DNA of 64,000 nt from Halobacteriovorax sp. HLS (GCF_004006665.1 NZ_QOCL01000002.1:62001-126000); one strand, 5' to 3'. Shown: positions 24,101 through 32,806, counted from the stretch's first letter. A program made the numbers and translations. Notes: generated by a model from the sequence alone, not told the origin.

Positions 24101-25196
24101 TTTTGGCATTAAGTGTATTTCTAAGAAGTTCTTTTGTCTTTAAATTAAAAACACCGACTCTGTTAAATAATTCAGCTGAACCATTATTATGCTCTACATA
24201 TGTATTTTCAATACTAAGTATGGAGTCCTTAACATCAAAGCGAGTAAATAGGCTATCTACATTTGCATACTCTGACTTTAAATCTACAATTCGTATAGAA
24301 CCGTCTACACTCTTTACCTCATTTAGATTGGTTACAACATCTGCCTTAACTTCATAAACACCACTAATATTTAACTTACTTAGTTCAATATTATTCTTAA
24401 CATACTCATTTTTCTCAATTAAACCGCGCAAGTAAACAGAACCAGCAAAATCTATATTTCGAAGAGGTTTAAAAATTAAAGCACCATCAAGAGACAGTTT
24501 CTGTGTATCTTTCCACAGCTCACTATTCTTGATCAGTAGTTTTTTAGAATTCAAATGAAAATCAAGAGATAAGAAATCAAACTTTCTGTAATTATTGTCA
24601 GGAACTAAAACTTCTGAAACTTCTAAATTATGAGCTTTTATATTAGTCTCTAAAACGTTCTTATAAAGTGTTGCATCTAAATATTCAAAGTAACCACTGG
24701 CCAGTTTAGAGTATACCGTTGACCTTTTAAGATGAACTCCTTTAATACTGACAGGAAGGTCTTCAGTTAAAATATTTTTAATTAATGGAAATATACTAGA
24801 GTACTCAATAGAATCTTTACTATTTGTATTAGGTTTATTTAATTTAAAGTTTATTTTGGCGTCTTCAAAACCAACTTGATCAATAGATAGTTTACTACTA
24901 AAGAAATCACTAATACCAAAAGCTAATGATAAACCACCAGCTACAATATCTATCTCATATACACTTCTTTCTTTGTTTCTTGCTTTGACATTTTTCAACG
25001 ATGTAGTTGGAGGAAACATTTCAATTTCAATATGAGAAAAAGTTATATCAAAATCTGTTTGCGAAGAAATTGTTTCATTAACTTCTTTGGCCAATATTTT
25101 ACCAAAATATTCAGACTGAATAAAACTCCACGTGGCCATTACAAAGAAAGACATAAAGATAGAAAAAATTATTAAAATTCTATTTAATTTATTCAA
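21153..25196 (-). CDS. tamB: TamB-like translocation/assembly protein (AsmA-like, DUF490)
   Basis: TamB spans the periplasm as a long hydrophobic beta-groove, linking inner membrane to an Omp85 protein and moving lipids or helping barrel assembly. The 1347-residue product has an N-terminal membrane anchor (LIIFSIFMSFFVMATW) and an AsmA-like start with DFDITFSHIEIEMFPPTTSL. Hundreds of residues of repeating beta-strands follow. The DUF490-type C-terminus has ITVLNGTIND-like strands, SVSSDPFLNQEDIFSLLTLG, and final strands ending FKIQWSY. It starts with TTG, eight bases inside the end of the TPR gene, and overlaps the Omp85 gene by 13 bases, so all three are translationally coupled. Confidence 0.9.
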   Translation of the reverse strand: MNKLNRILIIFSIFMSFFVMATWSFIQSEYFGKILAKEVNETISSQTDFDITFSHIEIEMFPPTTSLKNVKARNKERSVYEIDIVAGGLSLAFGISDFFSSKLSIDQVGFEDAKINFKLNKPNTNSKDSIEYSSIFPLIKNILTEDLPVSIKGVHLKRSTVYSKLASGYFEYLDATLYKNVLETNIKAHNLEVSEVLVPDNNYRKFDFLSLDFHLNSKKLLIKNSELWKDTQKLSLDGALIFKPLRNIDFAGSVYLRGLIEKNEYVKNNIELSKLNISGVYEVKADVVTNLNEVKSVDGSIRIVDLKSEYANVDSLFTRFDVKDSILSIENTYVEHNNGSAELFNRVGVFNLKTKELLRNTLNAKIKNLHTNSMLFALRDSLDILKGRATGNVDILWDGKDVTFSIYEGAKFESFKLALPKTTPILENKYIKINSGVVKILNEGVSLDFDLATGESTKIRATALLSSERIDVDVSDSFIDFEELGPISGLQLKGSGPFDMVIKGITDDVNFDFDVDLKNAEILGYNLENFKSQLTLDLEELVLTIKNGKGVAKGSRYLADGYLDFKRDKLNISVNMLYSDLKSSLYILKPILKDLSFLHVPYLSYSYKAQVKISGGINPDDLIVYGLVEGVDLQILREKSESLSFNFNYANNLLTFDQIKLRHGSAEAVGKFNMNLKSQYFEYDAKLFNGHLEDLEVYRFLDLGYASEVSGEFYGKGTLDDFSTRSHLKFTNSFLGNVQVPESLLTIYNNSKEVFSSGNLLGDRATYNMYLNFDKNTTQKSYFNSFINFKDIRELVGILSNHNMETKDISGFLKSNISSSFSVFDLKNSSVSMKMSEFKFNKGSKELFIDGEEAFLHVVNGSLDKVQVSLKSNESDFFKIEGKGSLGEELILEQKFKVDASLLELFSRNISKTTGYLSGQGRIYGNINNFDFDQSVSGENIFLKLSNVPTSFSGMNFNLVIDENSIFLNELSGFFGKGNVNGNGVVKLVLPYPEVDLAFEFKNSYLPLFKKSGVLLSGKGKLEGNKFPYLLNGSVTVLNGTINDELQDLSPPSVKGDQVHEKYVPENKYKSNFDYFDLDILLDFDKPVIVRNLLTDLRLVGNGRIRGKPYKPELNGIVEVVPGLSKLLFKGNEFIIKEGSLTFTEEKGLVPELNFNGSSRINQYSINLDLYGMANDPQLSVSSDPFLNQEDIFSLLTLGFTSEISDELEEKDLRSATTLGIGTLLFDQLLKNQGLSSKLGLKLSVLPEFQEDESSLLKGKSGVSDTGSSRYKTATKIKLEKKLSRNVDLSLSSTVGGSAEQKQEMNINYNVLKNVSLEGVYEVNNGDEEQYQEPTSFGVDFKIQWSY

Positions 25197-26775
25197 TCTC
25201 TTTTAACCTGTCTGATACCATCCGATAATTCTTATTAATCTTAAACACCTTAGAGTAAACTTTAAGAGCTTCCCTTTTATTTCCAAGCATTCTCAAAACT
25301 TCAGCCTTAAGATACCAGAAGTTTATTTTTTCTTTTTGAGTTAATGGCTCTTGCTCGAGAAACTCTTCAATTTCATTAAGAGCACCATATAAATTTTTTG
25401 ACATTATTAGTGTTTCGCACTTTAGATAAACCAATTCAACCTTAAACTTTATGGAGATATCTTCACTATCTATGAGAAGAATATTAATGAGTTTAATTGA
25501 AACCTTATAAAACCCTAGTGTGTTAAATGTGTAAATGAGATTATTGTAATTTTTCGTCAAGAATTCTTTTTGGGATAATTCGATAAACTTTTTGCTTACC
25601 CTCTCAAGATGATCTATTTCTTGAGAATTGGATATTTCTTCAGAAGAATATCTTCCAAGTTCTTTAAATAACTGTTCTTGAATTTCAGTTATACTTTTTT
25701 TGTATGTTTTTAATTTCGACCCAAGCTTTCCATGCTCTCTCTCTCCTAGTTCTTTAACAAGAGAGTGCTCTTCATCTAACTCACGCAACTGTTTTAAAAG
25801 CTTTGTAACACCAGCTAAATCATCTTGATTATTTAGGAGTTGGATTTGATTAACAAGCCTCTGAATAGTTAACTCTTTTTCTTTTCCATCACTCGCAAAT
25901 AAGTCCTCTCCTAGGTCTATTTGCTCAAAGTCAGCTCTTTCGACTCTCGGAATATTTTTTATATCATTTTCGCTCCAGCCAAAAGTATCCTTGGATTCTT
26001 TGGTCAGTAATGAGAAGCTCGCTTGCGCCAATGGCATATTTCCAAAAACTTTACAATAATGTAGTAAGTATTTTAGAACATACGCTGTCTCACTATCAAC
26101 GATTAGCAATTCGTAAATGCCTTTTAGAAATTCTTTTGCTTCTTCGATATTATAAAATTTTGAATTGCTGATAACTTTTTCTTTAACAGCAAAGGTTTGT
26201 TTTCTCCATATATCATTAGAGAAATCAACAGCACTTTTGCTATATGATAATGGTGATGAGCCTTCTTGAAGAGATCTTTCATATAGCTTTTTAAAATAGT
26301 CTATATTAAAAAGACCATAGTTAATTTCCATTCTCTCTTTGTCTGTAAGCAAATCTTCAAGTCCTTCTCTTTCTAGATTCTCAACCTCTTCGAGAAGAAG
26401 TGAGTATGACTTATATTTTAAAAATTCAGATTTAATAGAAGAAAAAAGGTTTTCTAACTTTTCTAGTTTACCTAGTGAAAGATATATTCTTTTTGCATTT
26501 TTATATATGTGTATTTTTTGATTTTTTGAAAGCTTACAAAGAGTATCTTCAAGAAATTTAATTCTTTTAAAGTTTTGCTCTAAAGACTTTTCTAGATACA
26601 AGTCTCTAAGTGAAAATTGAAGATCAGGCTGACACTGAAAAATTGTTTCCAACAACTCGCAATGTTGCGACGTGCTTAAAAAATTCGAATTAAGAAACTC
26701 TTCAATTAATCTAAGAGCTTCTCGAAACTTATTTTCATTATATGCTAAATCAATTTTTTCAATTAAATCATTCAT
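25189..26775 (-). CDS. TPR-like repeat protein of the tamB operon
   Basis: The 528 residues are almost entirely helical and contain degenerate tetratricopeptide-like repeats. The clearest are at the N-terminus (NENKFREALRLIEEFL) and C-terminus (YLKAEVLRMLGNKREALKVYSKVFK). A long coiled-coil-prone region with many Glu/Lys/Leu lies in the middle (about residues 280-380). There is no signal peptide, so it should be cytoplasmic. Its 3' end overlaps the TTG start of tamB by eight bases. That tight coupling suggests a job linked to TamB/Omp85, but no specific function can be given. Confidence 0.65.
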   Translation of the reverse strand: MNDLIEKIDLAYNENKFREALRLIEEFLNSNFLSTSQHCELLETIFQCQPDLQFSLRDLYLEKSLEQNFKRIKFLEDTLCKLSKNQKIHIYKNAKRIYLSLGKLEKLENLFSSIKSEFLKYKSYSLLLEEVENLEREGLEDLLTDKERMEINYGLFNIDYFKKLYERSLQEGSSPLSYSKSAVDFSNDIWRKQTFAVKEKVISNSKFYNIEEAKEFLKGIYELLIVDSETAYVLKYLLHYCKVFGNMPLAQASFSLLTKESKDTFGWSENDIKNIPRVERADFEQIDLGEDLFASDGKEKELTIQRLVNQIQLLNNQDDLAGVTKLLKQLRELDEEHSLVKELGEREHGKLGSKLKTYKKSITEIQEQLFKELGRYSSEEISNSQEIDHLERVSKKFIELSQKEFLTKNYNNLIYTFNTLGFYKVSIKLINILLIDSEDISIKFKVELVYLKCETLIMSKNLYGALNEIEEFLEQEPLTQKEKINFWYLKAEVLRMLGNKREALKVYSKVFKINKNYRMVSDRLKEIE

Positions 26776-26786
26776 AGTAAAATCTT

Positions 26787-26830
26787 GAGTTAAATAATCT
26801 TCTATTCAAATGAATACAATTACTTAACTC
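26787..26830. repeat. nested inverted repeat between accC and the TPR gene
   Basis: Arms GAGTTAAATAAT (26787-26798) and ATTACTTAACTC (26819-26830) pair at 11 of 12 positions. Inside them TATTC-AAAT-GAATA (26803-26816) forms a second small stem. The whole 44-base element fills the gap between the two genes. No U-tract follows, so it is not a standard terminator. It could be an RNA-processing or attenuation element that separates the acc and tam transcripts. Confidence 0.5.
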
Positions 26831-26835
26831 TTATT

Positions 26836-28179
26836 TTACTTCAATTTCTTAACTAAAAAATCGGTAGCGTAATTATTGCCCCTAAAGTCCTCATCAGAAA
26901 TAATCATTAAATGAAGGTCTCTATTAGTTTTAATTCCTTCGATAACTGTTTCTTTTAACGCTCTAGTCATTCTATTTAGACATTCTTCTCTATCGGAGCC
27001 TGTAACAATGATTTTTGCTAACATAGAATCGTAAAAAGGAGAGACATTATATCCACTATAGATAAAGTCATCCACTCTAACACCTAGACCTGCAGGCCTA
27101 TGATAATGAATAATTTGCCCTGGGCTAGGTGCAAAAGTCTTTGGGTCTTCAGCATTTAGACGACACTCAATGGAATGGCCGACAAATTTAATATCTTCTT
27201 GAGAATATTTTAGTTTCTCACCAGAAGCAGCAATAATTTGTTGAGCAATTAAGTCAACACCTGTTCTCTGTTCAGTAACAGGGTGTTCAACTTGAATTCG
27301 TGTATTCATCTCCATAAAGTAGAACTTATCTTCATCTTGATCGTATAGATACTCAACAGTTCCTACAGAGTCATAGTTTACATATTTAGCAAGCTCTACA
27401 GCAGAGTTACATATCTCTTCTCTTCTTTCTTCACTTAAAACTGGACATGGAGATTCTTCTACTACTTTTTGAAATCTTCTTTGAACAGTACAATCTCTCT
27501 CACCTAAGTGAAGAACTGTCCCATGCTTATCAGACATTATTTGAACTTCAACGTGCCTAGGGTTTGTTACAAACTTCTCAATAAATAAAGTATCATCACC
27601 AAAACCTGCCTTAGCCTCTGTTTTCAATCTAGATATAGTTACAAGCAGATCATCAATTTTTTCAATTTTTTGCATCCCACGGCCACCACCACCAGCAGAA
27701 GCTTTAACTAGAACAGGAAGACCCATTTCATTAACATTTTTGAGAATTTCCTCATCGGATCTTCCATTAACGGCAATTGGCTTCAAGACAGGAACACCAG
27801 CTTTTTCCGCTATTTCTTTGGAAATAATTTTATCACCCATTTTCTCAATGCATTCAATATTAGGGCCTATAAAAGTTAATCCCCACTTTTCACACATTTG
27901 AGCAAATTCTTTGTTCTCAGACAAGAATCCAAACCCAGGATGAATTGCATCTGCACCAGTTATTTCTGCAGCAGAAAGAATACTAGGAATATTTAAATAG
28001 CTTAAAGTTGGCTTTGCCGGACCTATACAAACAGATTCATCTGCAAGTTTAACGTGCAAAGAATTCTCATCTGCTGTCGAATGAACAGCAACTGTTTCTA
28101 TTCCAAGCTCTCTACATGTTCGAGCAATTCTTATTGCAATTTCGCCTCTATTTGCAATAAGTATTTTTTTGAATTTCAT
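26836..28179 (-). CDS. accC: biotin carboxylase subunit of acetyl-CoA carboxylase
   Basis: AccC carboxylates the biotin on AccB with ATP and bicarbonate, the first step of fatty acid synthesis. The 447 residues start KKILIANRGEIAIRIARTCRELGI and show HPGFGFLSENKEFA, the ATP-grasp loop KASAGGGGRGMQ, FIEKFV, EMNTRIQVEHPVTE and SIECRLNAEDP. Length and motifs are standard. It lies 14 bases downstream of accB in the aroQ-efp-accB-accC block, the same local order as in Bacillus and many other bacteria. Confidence 0.98.
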   Translation of the reverse strand: MKFKKILIANRGEIAIRIARTCRELGIETVAVHSTADENSLHVKLADESVCIGPAKPTLSYLNIPSILSAAEITGADAIHPGFGFLSENKEFAQMCEKWGLTFIGPNIECIEKMGDKIISKEIAEKAGVPVLKPIAVNGRSDEEILKNVNEMGLPVLVKASAGGGGRGMQKIEKIDDLLVTISRLKTEAKAGFGDDTLFIEKFVTNPRHVEVQIMSDKHGTVLHLGERDCTVQRRFQKVVEESPCPVLSEERREEICNSAVELAKYVNYDSVGTVEYLYDQDEDKFYFMEMNTRIQVEHPVTEQRTGVDLIAQQIIAASGEKLKYSQEDIKFVGHSIECRLNAEDPKTFAPSPGQIIHYHRPAGLGVRVDDFIYSGYNVSPFYDSMLAKIIVTGSDREECLNRMTRALKETVIEGIKTNRDLHLMIISDEDFRGNNYATDFLVKKLK

Positions 28180-28193
28180 AATCTATTCCGTTA

Positions 28194-28628
28194 TTACGGT
28201 TTAATTCTAAAAAGAACTTGTCCGAACTCTACATAAGTTTCATTTTCAACACAAATTTCTACAATTTCACCAGATATATCTGATTCAATTTCATTCATGA
28301 TTTTCATTGCTTCCACAATACATAAAACCTTTCCACTCGAAACCTTATCTCCAACTTTTACATATGCTGAAGCGTCTGGTGAAGGAGTTCTGTAAAACGT
28401 TCCTACAAATGGGCATGTTACATCTACCAAACCTTCCGTAGATTTTGCAGCTGCAACTACTGGCGCACTGGCAACAGGTTGAGCAATAGGCGCAACAGTC
28501 TGAACTGATTGAGCACCAGACACTGGAAAAGATATTGAAAACTTCTTTTCATCTTTTTGATATTTTAACTCACTTGCTCCAGCTTTTTTCGCTATAGCAA
28601 TAAAATCTTCTAATTCTTTAAAGTCCAT
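28194..28628 (-). CDS. accB: biotin carboxyl carrier protein of acetyl-CoA carboxylase
   Basis: AccB carries the carboxyl group between AccC and the transferase. The 144 residues begin with the helical FKELEDFIAIAKKAG segment. An Ala/Pro/Val-rich linker (about 45-65) follows, then the biotinyl domain with VTCPFVGTFYRTPSPDA and the biotin site VEAMKIMNEIE; the lysine is the attachment residue. AMKIM replaces the more common AMKLM. It is nine bases downstream of efp. Confidence 0.97.
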   Translation of the reverse strand: MDFKELEDFIAIAKKAGASELKYQKDEKKFSISFPVSGAQSVQTVAPIAQPVASAPVVAAAKSTEGLVDVTCPFVGTFYRTPSPDASAYVKVGDKVSSGKVLCIVEAMKIMNEIESDISGEIVEICVENETYVEFGQVLFRIKP

Positions 28629-28637
28629 TTTTAAGTC

Positions 28638-29216
28638 CTATGCTTTGGCCCTTTCTATATAGTCGCCAGTTCTTGTATCTATTTTTATAATTTCCCCTTC
28701 TTTCATAAAAAGAGGAACCTTTACCTGAAGCCCTGTTTCCATTATTGCTACCTTGGTTCCACCTTGAGCAGTATCACCTTTTAAGCCTGGATCAGTTTCT
28801 TTAATTTTTAAAACAACAAAGTTTGGAAGATCAATTGCAATCGGCTGCCCTTTGTAAAAAAGTAGATCAAGAGTTATTCCTTCTTGAAGATAACCAGCAG
28901 AGTCTCCAACTTGGTCAGTTGTCACATGAATTGTTTCATATGTAGTCTGATCCATAAAATTAAAACCGTCATTATCTCCGTACATATATTCAACAACTTT
29001 AAGATCTATATCTGGCTCGTACACTCCTGTTCCAACACCTGATTTAAATGTTCTATCAAAAACAGCACCAGTTTCTAAATTCTTTAACTTACAAATAGTA
29101 AATGCAGATCCCTTACCTGGGTTGGTAAAGTCTGCTTTAATGATTTGATATGGTTTATCATCAAGCTCAATCATTACTCTTTTTTTAAGCTCTGTTGTTT
29201 GTAGTTCGCGTCCCAT
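28638..29216 (-). CDS. efp: elongation factor P
   Basis: EF-P enters the ribosome E site and relieves stalling at proline runs. The 192 residues carry NPGKGSAF with Lys35 at the tip, the residue that is modified in many species, then GVGTGVYEPD, FMDQTTYE and the C-terminal OB domain ending IKIDTRTGDYIERAKA. I use ATG 29216; a TTG three codons upstream sits too close to the AGAGGA ribosome site. The PGKGS loop fits the lysine-modified class, but no epmA or epmB gene is in the window. It lies between aroQ and accB. Confidence 0.96.
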   Translation of the reverse strand: MGRELQTTELKKRVMIELDDKPYQIIKADFTNPGKGSAFTICKLKNLETGAVFDRTFKSGVGTGVYEPDIDLKVVEYMYGDNDGFNFMDQTTYETIHVTTDQVGDSAGYLQEGITLDLLFYKGQPIAIDLPNFVVLKIKETDPGLKGDTAQGGTKVAIMETGLQVKVPLFMKEGEIIKIDTRTGDYIERAKA

Positions 29217-29231
29217 AAATATCAATCCTCT

Positions 29232-29675
29232 TTATTTCACTAGCTGTGAAAGTATTCCTATTAAATATGCCTTATGTCTAAGCCCCTCCATTATGATAGT
29301 AGAGCTTTTAGCAGTCAACTTCGTCTGACGGTATGCGTCTCTTAGGTGAGTATTACTAAGATGTACTTCAATAACAGGTATTTCTAACATTTTCAAAGAA
29401 TCTAATATTGCTACTGAAGTATGTGAATATGCAGCAGGATTTATTAGGAGTGCGTCATAGTCTAGATTTAACAGAGACTGAATCTTTCCTACAATTTCGC
29501 CTTCAATATTAGATTGAAACCAGGTCGTCTCTACATCTGTAAAACCTAATTCTTTTAAAGAATTTTCTGTATACAACTCAATATCTGAAAGAGACTTATC
29601 TCCATAAACAGAAGGTTCTCGCGTACCTAGCAAGTTTAAATTAGGGCCATTTATAACCATAAATTTTTTGACCAT
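29232..29675 (-). CDS. aroQ: type II 3-dehydroquinate dehydratase
   Basis: AroQ dehydrates 3-dehydroquinate to 3-dehydroshikimate in the shikimate pathway. The 147 residues have NGPNLNLLGTREPSVYG (with the active-site Tyr), WFQSNIEGEIVGKIQ, LINPAAYSHTSVAI and EVHLSNTHLRDAYRQT with the catalytic His. The region after EVHLSN is divergent: the usual glycine-rich end is replaced by IIMEGLRHKAY. AAGGTATCAC precedes the ATG. aroE of the same pathway lies at 44.1 kb. Confidence 0.93.
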   Translation of the reverse strand: MVKKFMVINGPNLNLLGTREPSVYGDKSLSDIELYTENSLKELGFTDVETTWFQSNIEGEIVGKIQSLLNLDYDALLINPAAYSHTSVAILDSLKMLEIPVIEVHLSNTHLRDAYRQTKLTAKSSTIIMEGLRHKAYLIGILSQLVK

Positions 29676-29766
29676 GTGATACCTTGATATTTGTTCAACT
29701 ATTCAAATAGAATAATGCGTCAAAATACCAACCTATCAGTTTTTTGTAAAGATTTTTTACTTGGTT

Positions 29767-30879
29767 TTACTTAGAGAGAACCTCTAGTGCCCTGGCCGAA
29801 AGTGCTTTATGAAAGGACCATAGTTTATCTTCGAGTAGTTTATTTACCTGCTTGTCTGACCCATGCGAAGGTATCGTCTCTTCGTTAGTTATAACTTCTT
29901 CAGCAGCTGAGTTAAATTTACTATCAAATAAATTCATTAACTCATTTCTACCATTTGTTTCGTCTTGCTGAGTAGTTACTTCTTTAACCGTCTCAATAGG
30001 AAGATCTTCTTCATCTTCATCAAAGTAGGACTCACTAAGAACTCGCTCCACTTCTTGAAGCTTAAGTTTTGTTTTTATATCCGTTGGGTTTAACTCTAAT
30101 ATCTTCTCTAGAAGAGATTTAGCTTTATCCAAATAGCCCTGATTACAATAAAGATCAACTAAAGTGTGTGTTATTACTGCCGAATCAACTTTCTTTTGCT
30201 CTGGGACTTTACTCACTCTTTCAGCAACTTTAAATTCTCGAACCTCTTCTTCAGCTGATTGATCTTTGAGTGTTATCTTTGTGTTCATTGACCAATCATT
30301 TAGATCTTCAGGCTCATCAGTCGATTCTTGCTTTAAATCGAACTTAACCCACTCATCAATTTCAGAAACCTTTTCAGGAGTACTACTCATTGAATCTACA
30401 TCGAAGAGAATTTCTTTTTCTTCATCTGACTCATCATCATGAAAGCTAAATTTTAAAGGACCAAACTTAGCGTTTTCTTTTTCTAATCGTTGAACCTTTT
30501 CGGCCGCATCAACATCTTTTGGATTAACAAATAGCAAGTATTTTAGATATTCGAGGGCCTCATCATACTTTTTTAAATCTAGACAGATGTCGCTGAAAAG
30601 CTTCAGCATTCTGATATTATCTCGATTCGAGTCAACCAAAGGCTTTAGAATGTCGTACGCTTTCTTATGCTCGCCATTATCGTAATGACAAAAAGCTAAG
30701 CCAAGATGACCCAAAACATATTCTGGATTATATTTTATTCCTTGGGCCAGAGTATCAATGGCCTGACCAAGTAATCCATTTTTCCTATAATATTCGGCTA
30801 ACGGCGCAAAGACTCTAGAAGAAGGATCCTTCTCTAGAGTCATTAAATACTTTTCTAATATTTGATTACTTTGTGCCAT
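29767..30879 (-). CDS. TPR-repeat protein at the end of the pilus operon
   Basis: The 370 residues begin with several clear tetratricopeptide repeats (about 1-130: PLAEYYRKNGLLGQAIDTLAQG, LAFCHYDNGEHKKAYDIL, FSDICLDLKKYDEALEYLKYL). Another repeat lies near residue 235 (LVDLYCNQGYLDKAKSLLEKILELNP), and the linkers between are very acidic (SDEEKEILFDVD; FDEDEEDLPIE). There is no signal peptide or membrane helix. It starts three bases after pilQ, so it should be cotranscribed with it. It is not a lipoprotein, so it is not a classic PilF/Tgl pilotin. A cytoplasmic pilus-related scaffold is possible. Confidence 0.7.
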   Translation of the reverse strand: MAQSNQILEKYLMTLEKDPSSRVFAPLAEYYRKNGLLGQAIDTLAQGIKYNPEYVLGHLGLAFCHYDNGEHKKAYDILKPLVDSNRDNIRMLKLFSDICLDLKKYDEALEYLKYLLFVNPKDVDAAEKVQRLEKENAKFGPLKFSFHDDESDEEKEILFDVDSMSSTPEKVSEIDEWVKFDLKQESTDEPEDLNDWSMNTKITLKDQSAEEEVREFKVAERVSKVPEQKKVDSAVITHTLVDLYCNQGYLDKAKSLLEKILELNPTDIKTKLKLQEVERVLSESYFDEDEEDLPIETVKEVTTQQDETNGRNELMNLFDSKFNSAAEEVITNEETIPSHGSDKQVNKLLEDKLWSFHKALSARALEVLSK

Positions 30880-30882
30880 ATT

Positions 30883-32715
30883 TTACGACTGGTCAATAAT
30901 TCCAGCTTCTTCCTGGTTTACAATTCTAGGTGTTAAGAAAATTAACAACTCTTGTTTTATTGTTTCTGGTGCATACGGAGTTCTAAACAACCAACCAACT
31001 AATGGAATCTCTTTCAAAAATGGTACACCAGAATGAGCTTCTCTTTTTTCATAATTGTATACACCACCAATGACAATTGTCGAACCATTATCAACAAGAA
31101 CATTCGTTTTAACTCTTCTTTCTTGTTTATCTGGTGGTGCTGCTGCTGATGGTCTTGTACCAAATTGCTGCTTCATAAGGTCTAATTCAAGGGAGATAGA
31201 CCCTTCATTCGTCACTTGAGGTGTAACTTCAAGAATCAGAGATGCTTCTGCTTCTTCAAAAGTTGTCTCATTTGTATTTGCATCTGTTGAAACTGACTTA
31301 GAAAAACTTGTCGTTTGCTTTGTTGAAATTACTGCTTTCTTTTTATTTTGTGTTATCACTTTTGGACTTGCTACAATTTTACCTTTTGATTCAGTCTCGA
31401 GTAGCTGAAGCGAAAAATTTAAATTTAATAAACGATTAAACCTAGAAACAGTTAGACCAAAAATACTTCGTGCACTATCTCCAGTGGATGGTGCCGAACT
31501 AAATGTAAAACCAGGCCCTGCATTAGTTCCAGCAGTTGGATCATTACCAATTACTGAAGGAGGTGCATCACCAATTTGTCCAACAGGATCATAACCAAAG
31601 TTTAAACCATTTTGAAGACCAATTTCTTTCTTATAACTTTCATTAACTTCTACAATCTTTGACTCTATTAGAACTTGTGGTGTTTGAGTGTCTAAGACGC
31701 CTACTATTTTCCGAATTCTCTCAATGGTATCTGCAGTATCTTTTACAATTAAAGAGTTCGTACGAACATCTTCATTAAGTTTTCCTCTTTCAGTAATATA
31801 ACCTTCTAAAATTTTTATAAGATCCTGGGTTGTTGCATAACTTATCGGAAAAACTTTCGTTAAAAGTGGTACCTCTTTTTCTTTTAGCTTTTTAGCTTTA
31901 AATTCTTGCTCTTGCTCTTGTGCGGCTTTTTCATAAGTTGTTACCATTAAAATTACACCGTTTTTCTTTGCGACGAGTTTATTCAAACCTAATATCGTAT
32001 CAAGTGCCTGATCCCAAGGTATATTTGTTAAGTTCAATGATAACGGAGCCAACTTTTTAATGTCATCAGTAATAATGATATTGAAGCCTGATGCATCCGC
32101 AATCATATTTAAAATATCTGCAACAGGAAGATCCTTGATATTAAAAGTAATCTTCTTTCCAATGTACTTCTTTCTACCTGACAACGTTAGGTTTTCAAGA
32201 ATATCAGAAACGCTGTCTGACTTTGGAATACTTAACTTACCAATTTCTTTAATATCTTCAGTTACTTTTTCCTCATATGTTTTATTTTCTTCAATCGTTC
32301 TTTGAGAAAAGACACCAAATCGACTTTCAACTTCTAAGATAATTTTATTAGGCTCTCTCTTTAATATGCTTCGAACATTGTCCCTAAGCTGAATTGCAAT
32401 TCTAAGATCTTCTGGATTCGATGACTTCCTGTACGCAGATACAAAAACGATACTTCCACTAAATTCAGATGTATCAAAGGCCCTAATTACTCTGTCCGTT
32501 GCCTGAACGCCCTTCAAATCGATGATTATTTGCTTGTCTTCAGTTACATGAAACTTCTTTGCTTGAGCATCATTAACATCAAAAACTAGCTCTAATTGAG
32601 CAACTTCTTCTTTAATTTTGTAATCAATTTTTTCAAGAGTTGCGGCCCATATATTTGTTATGCCCGCACACATTAAGGTAAGTAAAAGCTTATTAAGAAA
32701 ACTTCTAATATTCAT
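30883..32715 (-). CDS. pilQ: type IV pilus secretin PilQ
   Basis: PilQ is the outer-membrane ring through which the pilus passes. The 610 residues have a signal peptide (ending around IWA) and an N-terminal AMIN domain (about 25-130) for peptidoglycan binding. A secretin N0/STN segment follows (FNIKDLPVADILNMIADASGF), then an N1 repeat with EVPLLTKVFPISYATTQDL and TNSLIVKDTADTIERI. The C-terminal secretin domain has QVLIESKIVEVNESYKKE, ASPKVITQNKKKA and VPFLKEIPLVGWLF. Only one AMIN domain is present, fewer than in Myxococcus. An extended -10 promoter lies in the 91-base gap behind pilP. Confidence 0.95.
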   Translation of the reverse strand: MNIRSFLNKLLLTLMCAGITNIWAATLEKIDYKIKEEVAQLELVFDVNDAQAKKFHVTEDKQIIIDLKGVQATDRVIRAFDTSEFSGSIVFVSAYRKSSNPEDLRIAIQLRDNVRSILKREPNKIILEVESRFGVFSQRTIEENKTYEEKVTEDIKEIGKLSIPKSDSVSDILENLTLSGRKKYIGKKITFNIKDLPVADILNMIADASGFNIIITDDIKKLAPLSLNLTNIPWDQALDTILGLNKLVAKKNGVILMVTTYEKAAQEQEQEFKAKKLKEKEVPLLTKVFPISYATTQDLIKILEGYITERGKLNEDVRTNSLIVKDTADTIERIRKIVGVLDTQTPQVLIESKIVEVNESYKKEIGLQNGLNFGYDPVGQIGDAPPSVIGNDPTAGTNAGPGFTFSSAPSTGDSARSIFGLTVSRFNRLLNLNFSLQLLETESKGKIVASPKVITQNKKKAVISTKQTTSFSKSVSTDANTNETTFEEAEASLILEVTPQVTNEGSISLELDLMKQQFGTRPSAAAPPDKQERRVKTNVLVDNGSTIVIGGVYNYEKREAHSGVPFLKEIPLVGWLFRTPYAPETIKQELLIFLTPRIVNQEEAGIIDQS

Positions 32716-32738
32716 TGCAACCTCGTCCTAAGGTAAAT

Positions 32739-32756
32739 AGTTTCCATCATGAAACT
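32739..32756 (-). other. small hairpin in the pilQ leader
   Basis: On the minus strand AGTTTC-ATGATG-GAAACT is a perfect six-base stem with a six-base loop, between the pilQ promoter and its ATG at 32715. It could stabilise the leader or tune translation. There is no other support. Confidence 0.3.
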
Positions 32757-32769
32757 GTAAATTACTTAA

Positions 32770-32800
32770 ATTATAGCATAAGAATTAAAATGGTTGACAA
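32770..32800 (-). promoter_or_regulatory. extended -10 promoter upstream of pilQ
   Basis: On the minus strand TGC-TATAAT (32778-32770) is an extended -10 element. TTGTCA (32800-32795) lies 19 bases upstream as a poorly spaced -35. It would give pilQ and the TPR gene extra transcription independent of pilM-pilP. Confidence 0.5.
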
Positions 32801-32806
32801 CTTTTT

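Noticed and set aside
23980-24357. A 125-residue plus-strand open frame inside tamB
   Set aside because: Antisense to a well-supported long gene, with no motif or start signal.
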